Positions 35,601-47,900 of a stretch of DNA of 64,000 nt are shown piece by piece (the stretch's first letter is position 1; each line of letters opens with the position of its first letter). This DNA is from Owenia fusiformis. Its lineage: Eukaryota > Annelida > Polychaeta > Sabellida > Oweniidae. The translations under genes and the position numbers were made by a program. Location: contig CAIIXF020000012.1 in NCBI GenBank assembly GCA_903813345.2, positions 5,373,318 through 5,437,317 of the forward strand, in the 5' to 3' direction. The notes beneath the pieces were generated by a model. It was not told the origin of the DNA. It was given only the letters and a program-made list of their open reading frames with translations, and searched no databases.

Positions 35601-38600
35601 TATATCTGTTGACTATCCTGTTTATAACTGATTCAAGAGCGTGGCACTGAACAAACCTATATGCCTATTTGTTATTTGTTTAGTTGTTGGTTGGGTAACA
35701 TGTTTATGACGTCACAAATGATGCGAGGAATCTTTAAACCAATCAGTGACGTCTATATTAATTGTTTGTTTAGTTGTTGATGTGACAATACGTGTCTGAC
35801 GTCACAGGTGATTGCATCATATTCCAGTAACGCCATTTTACGATATTGCATAATTTTAGCTGATTTTGGCTTCATTTCACTTTATTTGAAAGACTTTTAG
35901 AAATATAATAATGAGTCAGTATTTTTTCTTATAAATATTAATATTTGAATTTGAGGTCAAAGTCCGAAAATTTGATCACCTGATTGAAATCACATTTTAA
36001 AGAGGTGAAGAAGTGAATAATTACAGGTGCAAACGTGATCCACGGACCTCTGCCAGATAAGCTCCTCTGTGTCTAGGCTCAATAAATATACAAATATTTA
36101 TCCTTTGAGCCTAGGGGAACATGGGGCAAAACGGCCCTCTGGGGCAAAGTGACCCATCGAAATATCTTTTGAACTATAAAAAGATGGTTCTTCAAAAGTC
36201 ACAAAATCGAATTTTGAAATATCTGCCACCTTCTCGAGCGTCCATTTTTAACCAAGCAGCGTCTCGCTTTACGTAAGAGGTAACTCTACTTTCCACCCTC
36301 TTTTTGGAAATTACCCCTCTCACGAGAATCTCTAAAAAATCCGGCAACAATAGAATATCGTTTTGATTTAACATTTTAAATAGAGTGTGCACATTTATTC
36401 TTTATTTGTAAAAATTTCGATTCGATTTTATTGTGCAAGAACAATTGGTTTTCAAATGTAACAATTTTAACATCAGGCTTGTGCCTAATTTCCTTCCGAC
36501 ACATATCGAATGACTAGAATTATGGTAGGGGTTAAGAATACTTTATCTGTCAAAGGTTTGAACGTCTGAGATAAGATGTTTGTGGACGAGTCTTGTAATT
36601 GATTAATTTTAGTTTCAAAACCCATGTAACAGAGGGTGGGCCGTTTTGCCACACCCATGGGCCGTTTTGCCCCACTCTCGACAATATTTTTGACCATTGA
36701 AAAATCACAGAAGATAGTCCTAGGAAAGTATAAAACACTCGAAAAATGTAAACCACAAACCATTAATAAAGTGGAACATCAAAGTGCGCGATGATTGACA
36801 GATACGAAAATACCCCGTACAGAACAACTTAAAATTAAATTTTTTGGGCCGCTTTGCCCCATGTTCCCTTACTACCAATAGGGGCTAGATCTGGCTCCGG
36901 ATCTGTGACGTGATCAATGGTTCGAGGTCTACGCTCCTACTGCCTTCGGCAGAGGAGACCTCGAAATAAAAACATGATTATCTACGTACACATGTTGATA
37001 ATTAATAAAAAAAAAAAAGGAATTCATCGTAATTATGACAATACAGAAAGTGAACATTCTCTCACAAATTATATTTTATTGGAATATGTTCTTGAATAAT
37101 TACCCACAATGCAATACTCGAAGAGAACATCTTGATACCTCTTATTCTTATTGGTATTTTTTGTTCACTTTTACATGAGATTGAATATATATTGAAAATT
37201 GATTTTTATTCAAAATAATACTAAAACATATACATTTATCTAATACTTTTTGAAATATTACAAAAAGGGAAGCATGGCATTGCTCATTTTAAAGGTCTCA
37301 TGTTATTACACAGAGTTGCATACCCTTCTAATTGAAAGCCCATGCAAAATATTCAAATATAAAAATATATAGAAACTAGACCAGATCATTCTGAAACGAT
37401 GAAAATATAAGTCTGCTCTCCTTTCATCACCCTCATGTTGTACATTACCCTGCGCGTTCATCAGTCACGCTTAATTTGGTACGCACCCTGTGATTAATAG
37501 TTTTGATATGTCTCACTTAGAATAATTTTCAAACTAAACTCTTTTCTATCCGTTCTTCTAGTCATACTTCTCACTGCCTGGAATTTTATCTGGGATTTCA
37601 AGACTTTTATCCCTTTACTTAGAAAAAAGTCATAAAAAGCCCCCAAAATCTGTGAAATCAAAACATTGATACATAAAGCAACTTGATTCCTTAAACCAAA
37701 GTTACGTTAGGTCCAGTAAATTATGAATACTTCCGTTCTTCGATAAAAAAAATCACATTTTTGTATAGTCCATGACATGGCAAGAAAGAATATGTTGATG
37801 CATATGTCAGTAAATGTCCTAGAGAACATCAATTTGAAAATCAGATTAGTTTGTTAATTAATTATCACATAATACATTGAGTTACCTTAGTACATGTAAA
37901 CATATTACATGTTGGCCTACATGCATATTAATATTGAATAAGTAACACATGATTAAAAAATAGCCCAAAACATGGAATTTTAGAAACTTTATCTCAGACT
38001 GAGAAGTTTGCTAAACCCATCACATGTAGTTTAAAAGCTTTCTGTTCTCTACAAAATAAATTCTAAATAAACATCTTGATATGAAAATTGTACACACTAT
38101 GCTTAATAATCAACATATAATTCACTTACCAGCAGCAAGCTGTGCATATTGTTTTGTGGTAGCAGAGTGTATAGCAGGAAATGTCGCCCCATCGGTGCAA
38201 ATTATGATGCACTTCTTTCTGTTTGGTCTTCCTAAGGTAAGAAGCTGTTTCAAAGCCTCGAGAAGAGCCAGATCCGTCCTTGTATTTTTACCAAGATCAA
38301 ATCTATAATCTATATTCATGTTCACTGCATCAACCACTTCTTGATACGTTGTCTGTACACCAATCTGTACACCAGTCTGTACATTAGTGACATTCGGTTT
38401 ACCATACAAAATAATTCCAAGTAGAGATTGACTGTTAGCTTGGCCTATTCCTGTAATCTCGTTGAGCCTTGTGACCATTGGTACAATACTTTGTACAATT
38501 TGGAATCTGTCTTCAATAATTATGCTTGAGCTAAAATCTAGTATCAACATCAAATCGAGTCCACATTCTAAAAGTTAAAAATATTGAATATACCATGCAG

Positions 38601-38949
38601 CGCTCAAGTAATTTTAATGTAAATAGTATGTATAGAAAGTATATTGATGTATGCCAAACAGTGTGTCATTTGACTCATTAGAATATGCCAAATGAGAGAA
38701 TTCTGAAATTCAGTGCCTTCAATTTTGGTGCCAGTTGGTGGAGTTTCTCTACAGATACTGATGACACCTTAGGTTACAAATCCATTCAGTGCATGACCAT
38801 AAAACCAGCTACTGGCTAAGTAGCTCAGTGAAAGAAAGCTGTATGATAGTAGTAACGGTAGTAACATATTTACCTGACTGTGCGTCTACAAAATAACATG
38901 TTCCTGTGATCAATAGAATAATACATGCCAAACTATTCCTTCCTTTCAT
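26381..38949 (-). CDS. Secreted VWA/C-type-lectin-like protein, copy A
   Basis: Exons by homology with copy B: 38949..38874, 38567..38130, 34235..34144, 33920..33773, 32659..32580, 29565..29385, 27051..26986, 26658..26381. Modelled length is 452 residues. Signal peptide MKGRNSLACIILLITGTCYF; VWA domain with MIDAS DFSSS and CTDGATF; Cys linker CVCGNDGYEF; C-type-lectin-like part (GCFKIHYGSYSWEYAELICQ, HLASWNDDNC) with a Ser/Asp tract in its long loop; final CSYAKMFIC. Every exon is open and seven junctions are sound. At exon 6, however, the AG present in copy B is absent: the intron end reads TTATGTTGTG before ATTCATTG. The next AG (GCAG at about 29550) would shift frame. The copy may give a truncated VWA protein or be decaying. 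Likely extracellular; ligand unknown. Confidence 0.75.
28034..29023. mobile_element. Mariner/IS630-type foldback element in copy A intron 6
   Basis: The ends TATAGGGTGTCTCAAAAAAT and its inverse are about 120-bp inverted repeats. Each half contains a decayed transposase C-terminus facing outwards: on plus, FLCGYLKECFNAHSKQKYLE then QLKGNIQREIQNIPPELL; on minus, an inverted duplicate of the same region plus the WPP-type motif. It looks like two 3' halves joined tail to tail. Confidence 0.75.
30048..32013. mobile_element. Foldback element, CCGCTGTGACGGAGC family, copy 2 with insert
   Basis: Arms match copy 1 (14426..15275), again with the motif at both ends and facing inwards at about 30432 and 31615. 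In place of the tiny central loop of copy 1, this one carries about 1.1 kb of other sequence (about 30470-31590) bounded by inverted AATTTAGATTC-like words. The insert includes a short minus-strand frame (30530-30754) of unknown origin and one monomer of the 76-bp repeat seen at 55375. It lies in copy A intron 5; copy B intron 5 lacks it. Confidence 0.82.
33300..33475. mobile_element. Possible mariner-type relic
   Basis: AGAGGGTTGTTTTG at one side and GGATCACCTTGTATGTTA at the other resemble eroded mariner-type ends, in copy A intron 4. Weak evidence. Confidence 0.25.
34440..34800. repeat. Degenerate AGGTTNGNTTTAGGT-type repeat
   Basis: The words AGGTTAAC, AGGTAAATA, AGGTTCG, AGGTTGG and TTTAGGT recur at irregular short spacing for about 350 bp in copy A intron 2. 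It looks like an old, eroded short tandem repeat. Confidence 0.5.
35393..37344. mobile_element. Element with GGGCTTTCAA termini
   Basis: CATGGGCTTTCAACTAGAAG then GGTAGGCAACT at the left is mirrored by the right end at 37311-37344. It is about 1.95 kb with short terminal inverted repeats and no recognisable transposase, in copy A intron 2. It contains palindromic GAGGTCTCC/GGAGACCTC words (35567, 36951) and a second, nested element. Confidence 0.6.
36115..36868. mobile_element. Nested element with GGGGCAAAACGGCC termini
   Basis: GGGAACATGGGGCAAAACGG then CC is mirrored by GGGCCGCTTTGCCCCATGTT then CCC, 754 bp apart. The interior has further GGGCCGTTTTGCC words near 36630-36680. Non-coding; inserted in the element at 35393..37344. 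Confidence 0.75.
38130..38567 (-). CDS. Copy A VWA-domain exon
   Basis: A 438-bp phase 1-1 exon carrying most of the von Willebrand factor A fold: ECGLDLMLILDFSSS (MIDAS D-x-S-x-S), TRTDLALLEALKQL (MIDAS Thr region) and KKCIIICTDGATF (MIDAS Asp). It has four residues more than copy B in the QTGVQIGVQTTY segment, where VQ(T/I)G is repeated. Acceptor TTTTAG, donor CTG|GTAAGT. Confidence 0.9.
38874..38949 (-). CDS. Copy A signal-peptide exon
   Basis: A 76-bp exon: MKGRNSLACIILLITGTCYF then VDAQS, with a likely signal-peptidase site before or after DAQ. Donor CAG|GTAAAT. Intron 1 is about 300 bp here but about 2.8 kb in copy B, because B acquired transposons. Confidence 0.88.
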
Positions 38950-38984
38950 CTTGAAATTGTAGCGAGCAAATTAGTTAGAATCAT

Positions 38985-39005
38985 TTCCATGGTTTAAATA
39001 GTGAT
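38985..39005 (-). promoter_or_regulatory. Conserved TATA-like core promoter of copy A
   Basis: TCACTATTTAAACCATGGAA lies about 45-55 bp upstream of the copy A start codon. The same sequence occurs at the same distance upstream of copy B (54766..54790). TATTTAAA is TATA-box-like. Conservation in otherwise diverging flanks supports a promoter element. Confidence 0.55.
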
Positions 39006-39123
39006 TTTTACTTTATATTTTATTTATTAGATACAAATAAAAATGTTTATACCAGGTTGATTAATATGATTACAAATCATTGGTCAGTACAATAACCATA
39101 AAACAACTTTAATAGTGGCTATC

Positions 39124-40150
39124 TACAGGGTGGGCCAAAAAACCAATACCCAAATTCAAATCAGGATAAAAATAGTTACATTCAATATGGTACATTGACT
39201 TACATATCATTTTAAAGGTTATACAATTTCAAACAATTTGGTATATAACACTATGTCATGAAATCAATAGTAAAGTTTTATTTTACTTATCTGGGAGGCT
39301 GGGTTGCTATTTAAGGTCTCCAGATTTAAGGGTGAAAATAGTAAATCTGCGGAATTATGTTAATTTTTTATTTATAGGATATCATTCTTTTGTTAGATGA
39401 ATACATGCTTGGATATTGATATTTGCATCATTGTGTGACTAAATTTATTGTTTATGAATTTCAGTGTTGTTTAATAACATTTTACACTTTATTTATCTTA
39501 ACAATTGCTCAATATACCCCCACCCCTCCCATCTGCATCAACACTAAGCATAAAGTGGTAGCGCAATCTATCAATAGCCTTATTGAGTGATTTCTGTTAC
39601 AATTCATTCCAGCATTTTAGGATTCTGTTTCAGCTCATCAATGCTGTTTATTGGATGCTTTTGATTGTACCATTTCCTCGAGATGGCTCCATGTATGGTA
39701 ATCAAACACATTAGCATCGGGGCTAGCTGTTGGGTGGCCAAGCATCGAGATCAATCAAATTGACACCTTGTTTGCAAAGAAATGCCAATGTCTCCTTTGA
39801 TCTATGGTACGAGACAATGTCTTGTTGGAAAATAAAATAAAGTTTAGTCACACAATATGCAAATATACAAGCATGTATTCACCTAACAAAATGATATTCT
39901 ATAAATAAAAAATTAACATTTTCCGCAGATTTACTATTTTCTCCCTAAAATCTGGATACCTTATATACCGACCCGGCCTCCCAAATAAGCATAATAAAAC
40001 TTTAATATTGATTTCATGACATAGTGTTATATACCAAATTGTTCGAAAATGGATTACCTTTAAAATGATATATAAATCGATGTATCATATTGAACATAGC
40101 TATTTTCATTCTGATTTAAAGTTGGGTATTGTTTTTTGGCCCACCCTGTA
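39124..40150. mobile_element. Mariner-type element with long inverted repeats
   Basis: The ends TACAGGGTGGGCCAAAAAAC and its inverse begin inverted repeats of about 330 bp. On the minus strand at about 39840-39480 a decayed transposase tail is readable (QQDIVSYHRSKETLAFL; DLDAWPPNS). It sits just upstream of copy A. Confidence 0.8.
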
Positions 40151-40321
40151 TATTGTTCAACATAAAAATGGTAAAAACATATTCTGCACTACATGTAGTT
40201 GAGAAAAGCAAGTTATATATTCTATATCTCAAAATTGTGTGCTAATTTCTAATTATGTGACATTCTTTAATCAGTGCTAAATAATTTTGATGCTTCAATT
40301 AGATTTTGTTTAGTGAATTTA

Positions 40322-41075
40322 TACCACTCAAAAAAGTTAGGGACAAGCCTTGTTCCTCATGTTTTAATGTTAAATCTCATGTATGTTTAAGTCTATTTTC
40401 TAAGTCCGACTCGAAAGAAAAACTGATAATGTAAATGTACATTGACTCTATTGTCTATATTTCAATTTACTCTCTGTGATACAATAGACCAGAAATTGAT
40501 GTCAAATTTGATGAATAGTAGAAACCATGTGAACCAATGGGAAATGATTGGGTTGCTAAAAGTCATATGAAAAAATATCTATCAATCCAACTGCTCTCAA
40601 AAATGGAATTTAAATAGACAATTGAATTTTCGAAGTTGTCTACAACAAAAATTGATTTGTTTCCCCGAGTTTTACAAAGTTACAGATGTATGAGTCTCCA
40701 AAGTCAAAATAAATTTCAATAAACCTCTCATTGAAATAACACAGGGGGTCAAAATAAAATAATATTTTTTTCTGAATAGATATACAGCAATTTGATTTGC
40801 CCCTAGCCAACCATTTCTTATTGGTTTACACTGGTTCTACCATTTTTAAAATTCATCAATTATTTATCATCAATTTTTGACCTATTGTACATGTTGTAAT
40901 GGAGAAATTAAATTGAATATTTTTTGAAATATGGAGAATAGAGTCGAGGTACATACTTGTTTACATTATTAGTTTTTCTTTTGTTTCAGCTTAGAAAATA
41001 AAGTCCAAACATGCATGGGGTTAAACATGTAAACCTAAGTGGAAAAATACTGGTCCTTAACTTTTTTTGAATGTA
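40322..41075. mobile_element. Foldback element related in its interior to the Tc1-type copies
   Basis: The ends CACTCAAAAAAGTTAGGGAC and inverse form inverted repeats of about 230 bp. The inner sequence (AAATTTGATGAAT, CCAATGGGAAAT, AAGTCATATGA) is clearly shared with 17934..18813 and 49523..50392, although the termini differ. Confidence 0.75.
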
Positions 41076-41935
41076 ATATAACAATTTTAAATATTTCCTT
41101 TTATGATCCACACTAATGTTTGGACTTCATCACAATCCTGTATCTGCCTGTAATCTACACATTTAATATGATAAGACTAAATTTTACTTGACTATTAAAG
41201 ACGGATTGAGAGTCATATTAAATAAGCTGATAAGTATCTCCCTAAAATTCGAATATTGCAGTTATTCAGATTAAAAGCATAAAATGAGTCAATTATTTTA
41301 CATGAACAATAAATCATAAAGGAATGAAACTATAAAGTTCTCAATGAGGAAAGGGAAAATGATTCTGTTCACCAAAGATGTACAGAAATGTACATATTTA
41401 CAGACATATGTACATCTACCTGTACCTGTATATCTCTTTTAATGCGTTTGATATCCTTGGGCATGTTGGGGTTGTTTTTCTGTTTAAAAACATGATGCGC
41501 AAATCATAAATTCATTTCACTATTGAATGTTTTATATATGTAAATAGTGAGCGTAGTAAAACAATATTTATCTATATCACCTATTTTAAAGTCCAGTATC
41601 TAAATCATCAATTTTTACCATTAATTTTTAAATAATGAATGTTTTATTTGGTTTTACTAGGTGAAGTAAATAATAATACTAAGGATATACATCATTTTTT
41701 ACATTGGCTTAACAAATTTCAACTAAACTGAAGGTAGATGATCTTCATCCTCGACTGAACTCTTCCAACACTGTATCATTTGTATCAGAACTGGTCATTT
41801 ATTACAATATCAGTCTATTGTTCTTTTTAAATTCTTATGATTTTATAGCCCAATCGACCCCACGCCCAAAGCCCTTTTACCAAAACCCATAAATGCTTAT
41901 CCAAGTTGGTTCATATAGTAGCAGGGCTTAAGCCA

Positions 41936-44101
41936 AGGACTGCAGGATCCACATCCCGCTCCGTATGATATGGTCCGTTCGTGTGCACAAGATCCGACCA
42001 TACCGCCTCTTCAGGGAGGAAATTCTGAGATGAGTTGCATTATTAAAGTATTCTTTGATTTTACATTTATACTGTACGATTTAAATTGATAAATATATGA
42101 ATAGTAAACTGAAAAAAAGTTGTCTAAGTATTTGCATGCTGAAAAACATTGGATTTGTTTGTGGTGATGGTATACATGCGGAGAGAGGAGAGTGAGTTTC
42201 TGCTTCCTTATCGTCATTTACGTGTCAAATATACCATATTGTGGTATATTTTTAATCAAATGAAGCCTTTGAAGATATTGATCGATGAAATCGCGCCAAA
42301 TAAGAAGAGGATCCGACTCTGCAGGTTAAATTTTTTAGAATGGATCCGACCCACGCGCGTTTCTCTTCCGATCCTACCGTGTTTCATTTCCGACCCTACC
42401 ATGTTTTCAGCTCTATATTGTTGTGTTTTGAACCAGTAATTACCATGAAATGCCATATTTTAAAGTTACCATACTAAATCCATGGGGCTAGAAATACTAA
42501 GTTAATATATCTATTACACTAGAGTCAGTGTATTAAAGCTCAATAGCTGTTTATGTTATCAATATATTATGGTTGTTTATCTTTTCTAGATGTCTTTAAA
42601 AGTGCCTATACAGAATGAAACGGATGAGCTGGTACCAGATTCAAGCTTTCAATTAGACACTTATTTAGACGAAAATAAAAATGAACTACCATCGACATCC
42701 ACACCCCAAAAGCCCACTTATTCTCATGAATTATCCAGTCGTTCAAACAGACCAGTTCATGTTGAAACGGATCGCATATACAAAAATAAATTATATTATA
42801 AAATTATCGTATATATGCATGCATTGTCAATTTGAATATATTTTTTGTAAAACACGAATTGGTCGAATTTTTTCACACAAAAAGATTTTTTCAGTTCATA
42901 ATACATTCATTTCAAATATATTACAAGTAAAAAAGTTACACCTAGCGCAATGTGCATTGCAGGCTAGCATTTTGGAATGAACATAAATCAAGTTAATTAA
43001 ATAAATTGAGTGAGTTATACATACAAATGTGCTAACTGGTTGCCTACACTTAATGGTGGAAAGTAAGACAGAATAAAATAGGTTAGGTTAAGCTAAGAAT
43101 AAAATCAACGAACCTTCCTTTTAATTGAGAATCCCGTTCAATTGAAAATGAATTTTTGAAAATTAAAAATTCAATTTTGTCTTGTCCACCAAGATGGGTC
43201 TCAAGGTTTTGCTGCTCAAGGGTTTCTTCAAGGTTTTTTCTTTGGGTTGAATGGTGCTTACATTGCAGACTCAAGTGTTTAGGGTTACACTCTTACCACA
43301 GACACATATATTAGTTGTGATAGGGAAATTATGAGCAAACTTTTGTGATTCAAAATAGAGTTCGCATCTAATTCTGTTTAAGGAAATTTCTTGTTTTCGA
43401 GAGAGATTGAGTTTAGAAGTTGTATTGAAGTCATTAAACTTTGAAGATTTATTTTTGATTTTACTTTTGGAACATAGAGATGGTGGGAATGGACCTCTCT
43501 TCTGGAGATAATCTATTCCATTCAGATATCAATCTTAGCACTGGTCCATTAATTAGTCGTGCACTTGATTAACCCTGTATTTGGAAAGAACACGAAAAGA
43601 TGGAACTATTAACAGGACATGGTCGGAGTCCCCAAATTATCCTCACACGACTTGGTCGGATTCTAGCTGTGATAGGGTCGGATCCTTCTATTCGAGTTTT
43701 AAACCACATTTTCATGTACTTTTGTGATGTATAACATTATATTTGTTTATCAGTCGCACGCATTAATGTATGTACATGTACTTTATAAATTGCACGAAAT
43801 TAGATGTGTATACGTTAATATTAAAGAATGGTTGCAACTGAAGTGTATTCTGTCGTGAAAAGTCTATGTTCGAACTATTTTCACCTATGAAGCCTTCCTA
43901 TTTTTTTCTTGCTTTCTTCATGGAATCATGGGTAATTATATTGTCTATAGTTCCATTCACAAAATATCAAAATCCGCTCCGTTTCCTACCTAATCCTGAC
44001 GTTTTGTCAATTTTGGCCTCTTTTTCTCACGAAGGGATCGTATTCAAGCACACGAACGGACCACATCATACGGAGCAGGATGTGGACCGTGAGACTGGTT
44101 C
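41936..44101. mobile_element. 2.2-kb element with GGATCCACATCC-type inverted ends
   Basis: CCGCTCCGTATGATATGGTC then CGTTCGTGTG at 41957 is mirrored at 44045-44090. GGATCCGAC-type words recur inside (42310, 42340, 43670). A reading frame with an acceptor-like TTTTCTAG before its ATG lies at 42590. No transposase family was recognised. Confidence 0.6.
42590..42835 (+). CDS. Unassigned short frame inside the 2.2-kb element
   Basis: An 81-codon frame preceded by TTTTCTAG. The first 65 residues are polar and acidic (VPIQNETDELVPDSSFQLD), the rest Lys/Ile-rich. It may be an exon of the surrounding element's protein or chance. No family recognised. Confidence 0.2.
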   Translation: MSLKVPIQNETDELVPDSSFQLDTYLDENKNELPSTSTPQKPTYSHELSSRSNRPVHVETDRIYKNKLYYKIIVYMHALSI

Positions 44102-44372
44102 ATTGGTCATTTTCCACGGTCCCTTTTGATACAGACCAGATGATTTCTTCAGTAGGTATATGAAAACAATATAGCAACTGGTCCGTAATGCCATTTTGGC
44201 TACTCTCAGAACCTTAGCTCAATACCTTACAGTAATAGTACAAGAGTTTGACTTTTATTATACGAAGATGCATGGATTTATAACCTAATAGACTATTCCA
44301 TGTATTACATTTATTTATTTAGTAACTTTTGAGAACACTCCTAATAAGTACACAGCTTAAGAAAACATTATT

Positions 44373-44465
44373 TTAAATCTCAATATCTTTATTCATTTGA
44401 TATCAAAAGTTACTATTTTTCAAATCTCAATATCTTTATTCATTTGATATCAAAAGTTACAGTTA
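44373..44465. repeat. Short direct duplication
   Basis: AAATCTCAATATCTTTATTC then ATTTGATATCAAAAGTTAC occurs twice in tandem, 47 bp apart. Confidence 0.8.
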
Positions 44466-44916
44466 AAGATCAAGTTACTTTAAAAAGAATGTTAAACATA
44501 CTCCTGTTTAATACAAGTTTTTTTTCATGTCCATGCATCTGATGCTCCTGGTGTTGATCCTTGTCATTTCCAAATGTAAACACAAGTCATATTTTTTTTT
44601 TAGGAATCGCTTTTTATTTTCCAAATTAAAAAATATATTGTCACATTTCCCCTTAAATTTCAATTTCCTTCACCACCACATATTCCTCAGTGTGGCCTCT
44701 TTTATCCTGAAAAGCAGATATTAACCATGATCAATATGAATTATATGTATGACATACTGTGATATCTACATGTACTGAATACCCCATCAGAAAGAATATT
44801 TTAAACAATCCTAGAGCATACAGTTGACTTATTTATCCGATTTATTACAGCTGTGGTATACAGTATGTAGCGAAGAGCAGGACACTAAATGTACGAGATG
44901 AATTCAAAGAATGCTT

Positions 44917-44922
44917 TTTATT
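44917..44922 (-). terminator. Polyadenylation signal of copy B
   Basis: AATAAA on the minus strand about 30 bp past the TAA stop of copy B. The aligned position of copy A is altered. Confidence 0.6.
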
Positions 44923-44951
44923 CGAGTTTTCTTATACAAGTACTTACCACA

Positions 44952-47900
44952 TTATAAACACTCCCTTTGACAAATAAACATCTTTGCATAACTACATTTC
45001 TTTCTTTGTGGTGATGTGAGCAATGATGCCGCATCATACTTCAATGTGTAGCAAAAGGGACCACAACCATCACTTTCTTCACTACTGCTATCGCTACTGC
45101 TACTGCTGCTATCAGTATTACATCCACTGCTAGAACTATCATCACTGCTAGAACTATCATCACTGCTGCTGAAAGCACTCGAGCTTGAGCCGACTTCCAC
45201 TGGTCCAGGAACATAGCCAAGGCAAGTAGCTGTTAGTGAAACAGAAGAAACTATATATATGATAAAACAATAATTATTCAATAATCATATACAAAAACAG
45301 TATGTATAGGTTATGTTCTAAACTTTTTATTCATTTGTGTATATTTCAAGGAAAAAATCACAAACGAGCTTTGAATGATTGATACTAAAAAATAGGGCAC
45401 AATAATACTGCCTTTAGTATCGTCTTACAAAACATTGTATGTCTGTTGAATATTGTAACCGAGTTGAAAAACCAGTAGGAACAGTAAAATAACTAAAATG
45501 TATATAGTCTCTATAGATAAGAGATATAGTCCCCATTTACAAATTTAACCACCCGAAGAACAAAGTGACCAACTAATCAAATACAAGATACTCACGGTCA
45601 CACGAGAAGAAATATGCAGGATCGGAAGCACAAGTCCAGAAATATTGATTATCAACATAGCCTAAAAAGGAGAAAAATAAATAAGGGGATCAATTTACTC
45701 ACTCTCTTTTAAAAATGTTGTGCTGTCAAATCTTTCCTCCATACTCACCAGAAAGATAATTGTCACATTCCTGACACACTTTGTTGATCTATTTTATGAT
45801 GTTTCAGCAATGTTTTTTAAATATATAATTGGCTTCACAGCGCTGCAAAAAGTTATGTGTGAATACTCTTGAAATTACACTCAATATTGGCTTGAAGGGC
45901 GAATAAAATCACACATAAATTCTAAATGTCTTGTAAACTCCCTTAAATAGATTACTGCAAGTTATAGTTCGGTAGTATCATAAGACAGTGTACCATGCTA
46001 ATCTTTAAAAAATAGTGTTTAACAGCCACCATTTTCCAAGATAAATGCCTTTTTTTAGATTTTCCACTAAATCAATATCATTGCATTTTTGCATTTAAAA
46101 CACATTAATTCTACATTAGTAGTACCCAAACAAGTTTTTGATAATAACTTTGACCCACATAAACTAGAGGCTCCAACATTGAAATATTTTATTTTTATTT
46201 TACTTCAATAAAAATAAAAACACAAGCAACTGAACCAAGGGTGCTATTAATGGGCTTTAACCAATTTGACGTCTTAAATCAAAATTAAGTATTGCTGATT
46301 TTAAAAATATTTTAAATTTCTATTTACTTATCACTTATTTGAACAATAACACTTCGTCAAGAGTAGGTCTTTATGGTATTTTTGAATAGTCTATGGGTAG
46401 TCTGTTTATAAGACAGGTCCATCAATGTTTTATCTTGGAAACATACTTGCCCTAAATATATAGTTGTCCGGTTGTTGTCATGGTTGAATCACATAACTGT
46501 TAAAATGTACTACAGTTTTGACGGCATATTGAAACAATGTAGCAATTTGGTAAAACATTGGCCACGATTAGCTTTTTGAAATTACTGACATTTAACCATT
46601 ATTAAACAAATGGCTCAATAAAAATTCTAATGTTGGAAATTGCCTCTAGTTTATGTGCGCTAAATTTGATAATAAATAGTATAGGGTAGAGTGTTTAAAT
46701 CACGGGTCAAAGTTATTATCAAAAACTTGCGTTTGGGTACTATTAATCTAGAATGTAAAATCGATTTAGCCCATTAGATTTGAAATAATGGGGCTAATTT
46801 AAGAACCCTTAATTAACAACATGAAATATTACTTTACCCTTCGATCCTATATATGACTTGATATCGTCCAAACAATTGTCATCATTCCATGATGCAAGAT
46901 GAGCTCCTTCAGACTGGCAGATTAATTCAGCATATTCCCAACTGTAGGAACCATAATGAATCTTGAAACAACCAGCCTGGAAAATACACTCATTTTGGGA
47001 TACTGCATTACAATGAACCTGTATAACTCCAATATAACCACCCACTGTGTTTCTGAACAAAACAACTTTGTAGAGCCATCAAAAAAGTCTAAAAATCAAG
47101 CCCGATGTTCTGTTTAAGAACCCCATTTCTTACTTCTTGGAATTCATAGTACTAATACTTCCTATCGATATTCTACTTGTCCAGACCCAGTCAATTAGAG
47201 TTTTTCTAAAATTATAATGATTGACTTCACATGGGGATATATTAGTTGTATACTATATATTGGGATATCATCAAGGGGTAAATAGGAAAATCCTCGTTAT
47301 CTCAGAAGAACTCAACTTAAATCAAGTCTCAATAAGTAATTTCATGTGGTTTATGGGGTTGTATTGGTAGAATCCGTTTTCCATAGTAAGAATAGGAGCT
47401 CATAAATGGGACCTTGACGAAGATACTTAATTTTTTGGTTTGGTACTATAGAGGCATAAGCAATATCAAAAGAAAGAAACTGTCAATTTATTATTGAACA
47501 ACAAAAGTGGTGTAATGACATTTACACGTGTTTACTAATTAGTGGTATCCCACTTAAGTCTATTCTACCTCCTATTAGTACACACTATTTATTATCTAAC
47601 TCTCTGAATTTTCAATTTGACCACCCTCCCAACTATAGAAACTAGATCACTTAAATGTAATATCAACTTACTGGACGTGGAGGGTCACATCTGTAGCAGT
47701 TATCAGAAACAAACTCATATCCATCATTTCCACATACACATCCTGTAGGTGCTGGATGAAGAATATACATGTCAAATATAAATACATATATTACCTATAC
47801 TATGTATATTAAGTTGTTTACGCTTGAATCCATAGCTCTGTGTGTAGCACAAAAAATCATATTAATGCATGAACAAGCAGAAAAGTAGAAGATAAACACC

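Noticed and set aside
36192-36763. Overlapping minus-strand frames of 66-92 codons
   Set aside because: They lie wholly inside the nested GGGGCAAAACGGCC element and show no transposase or host homology.
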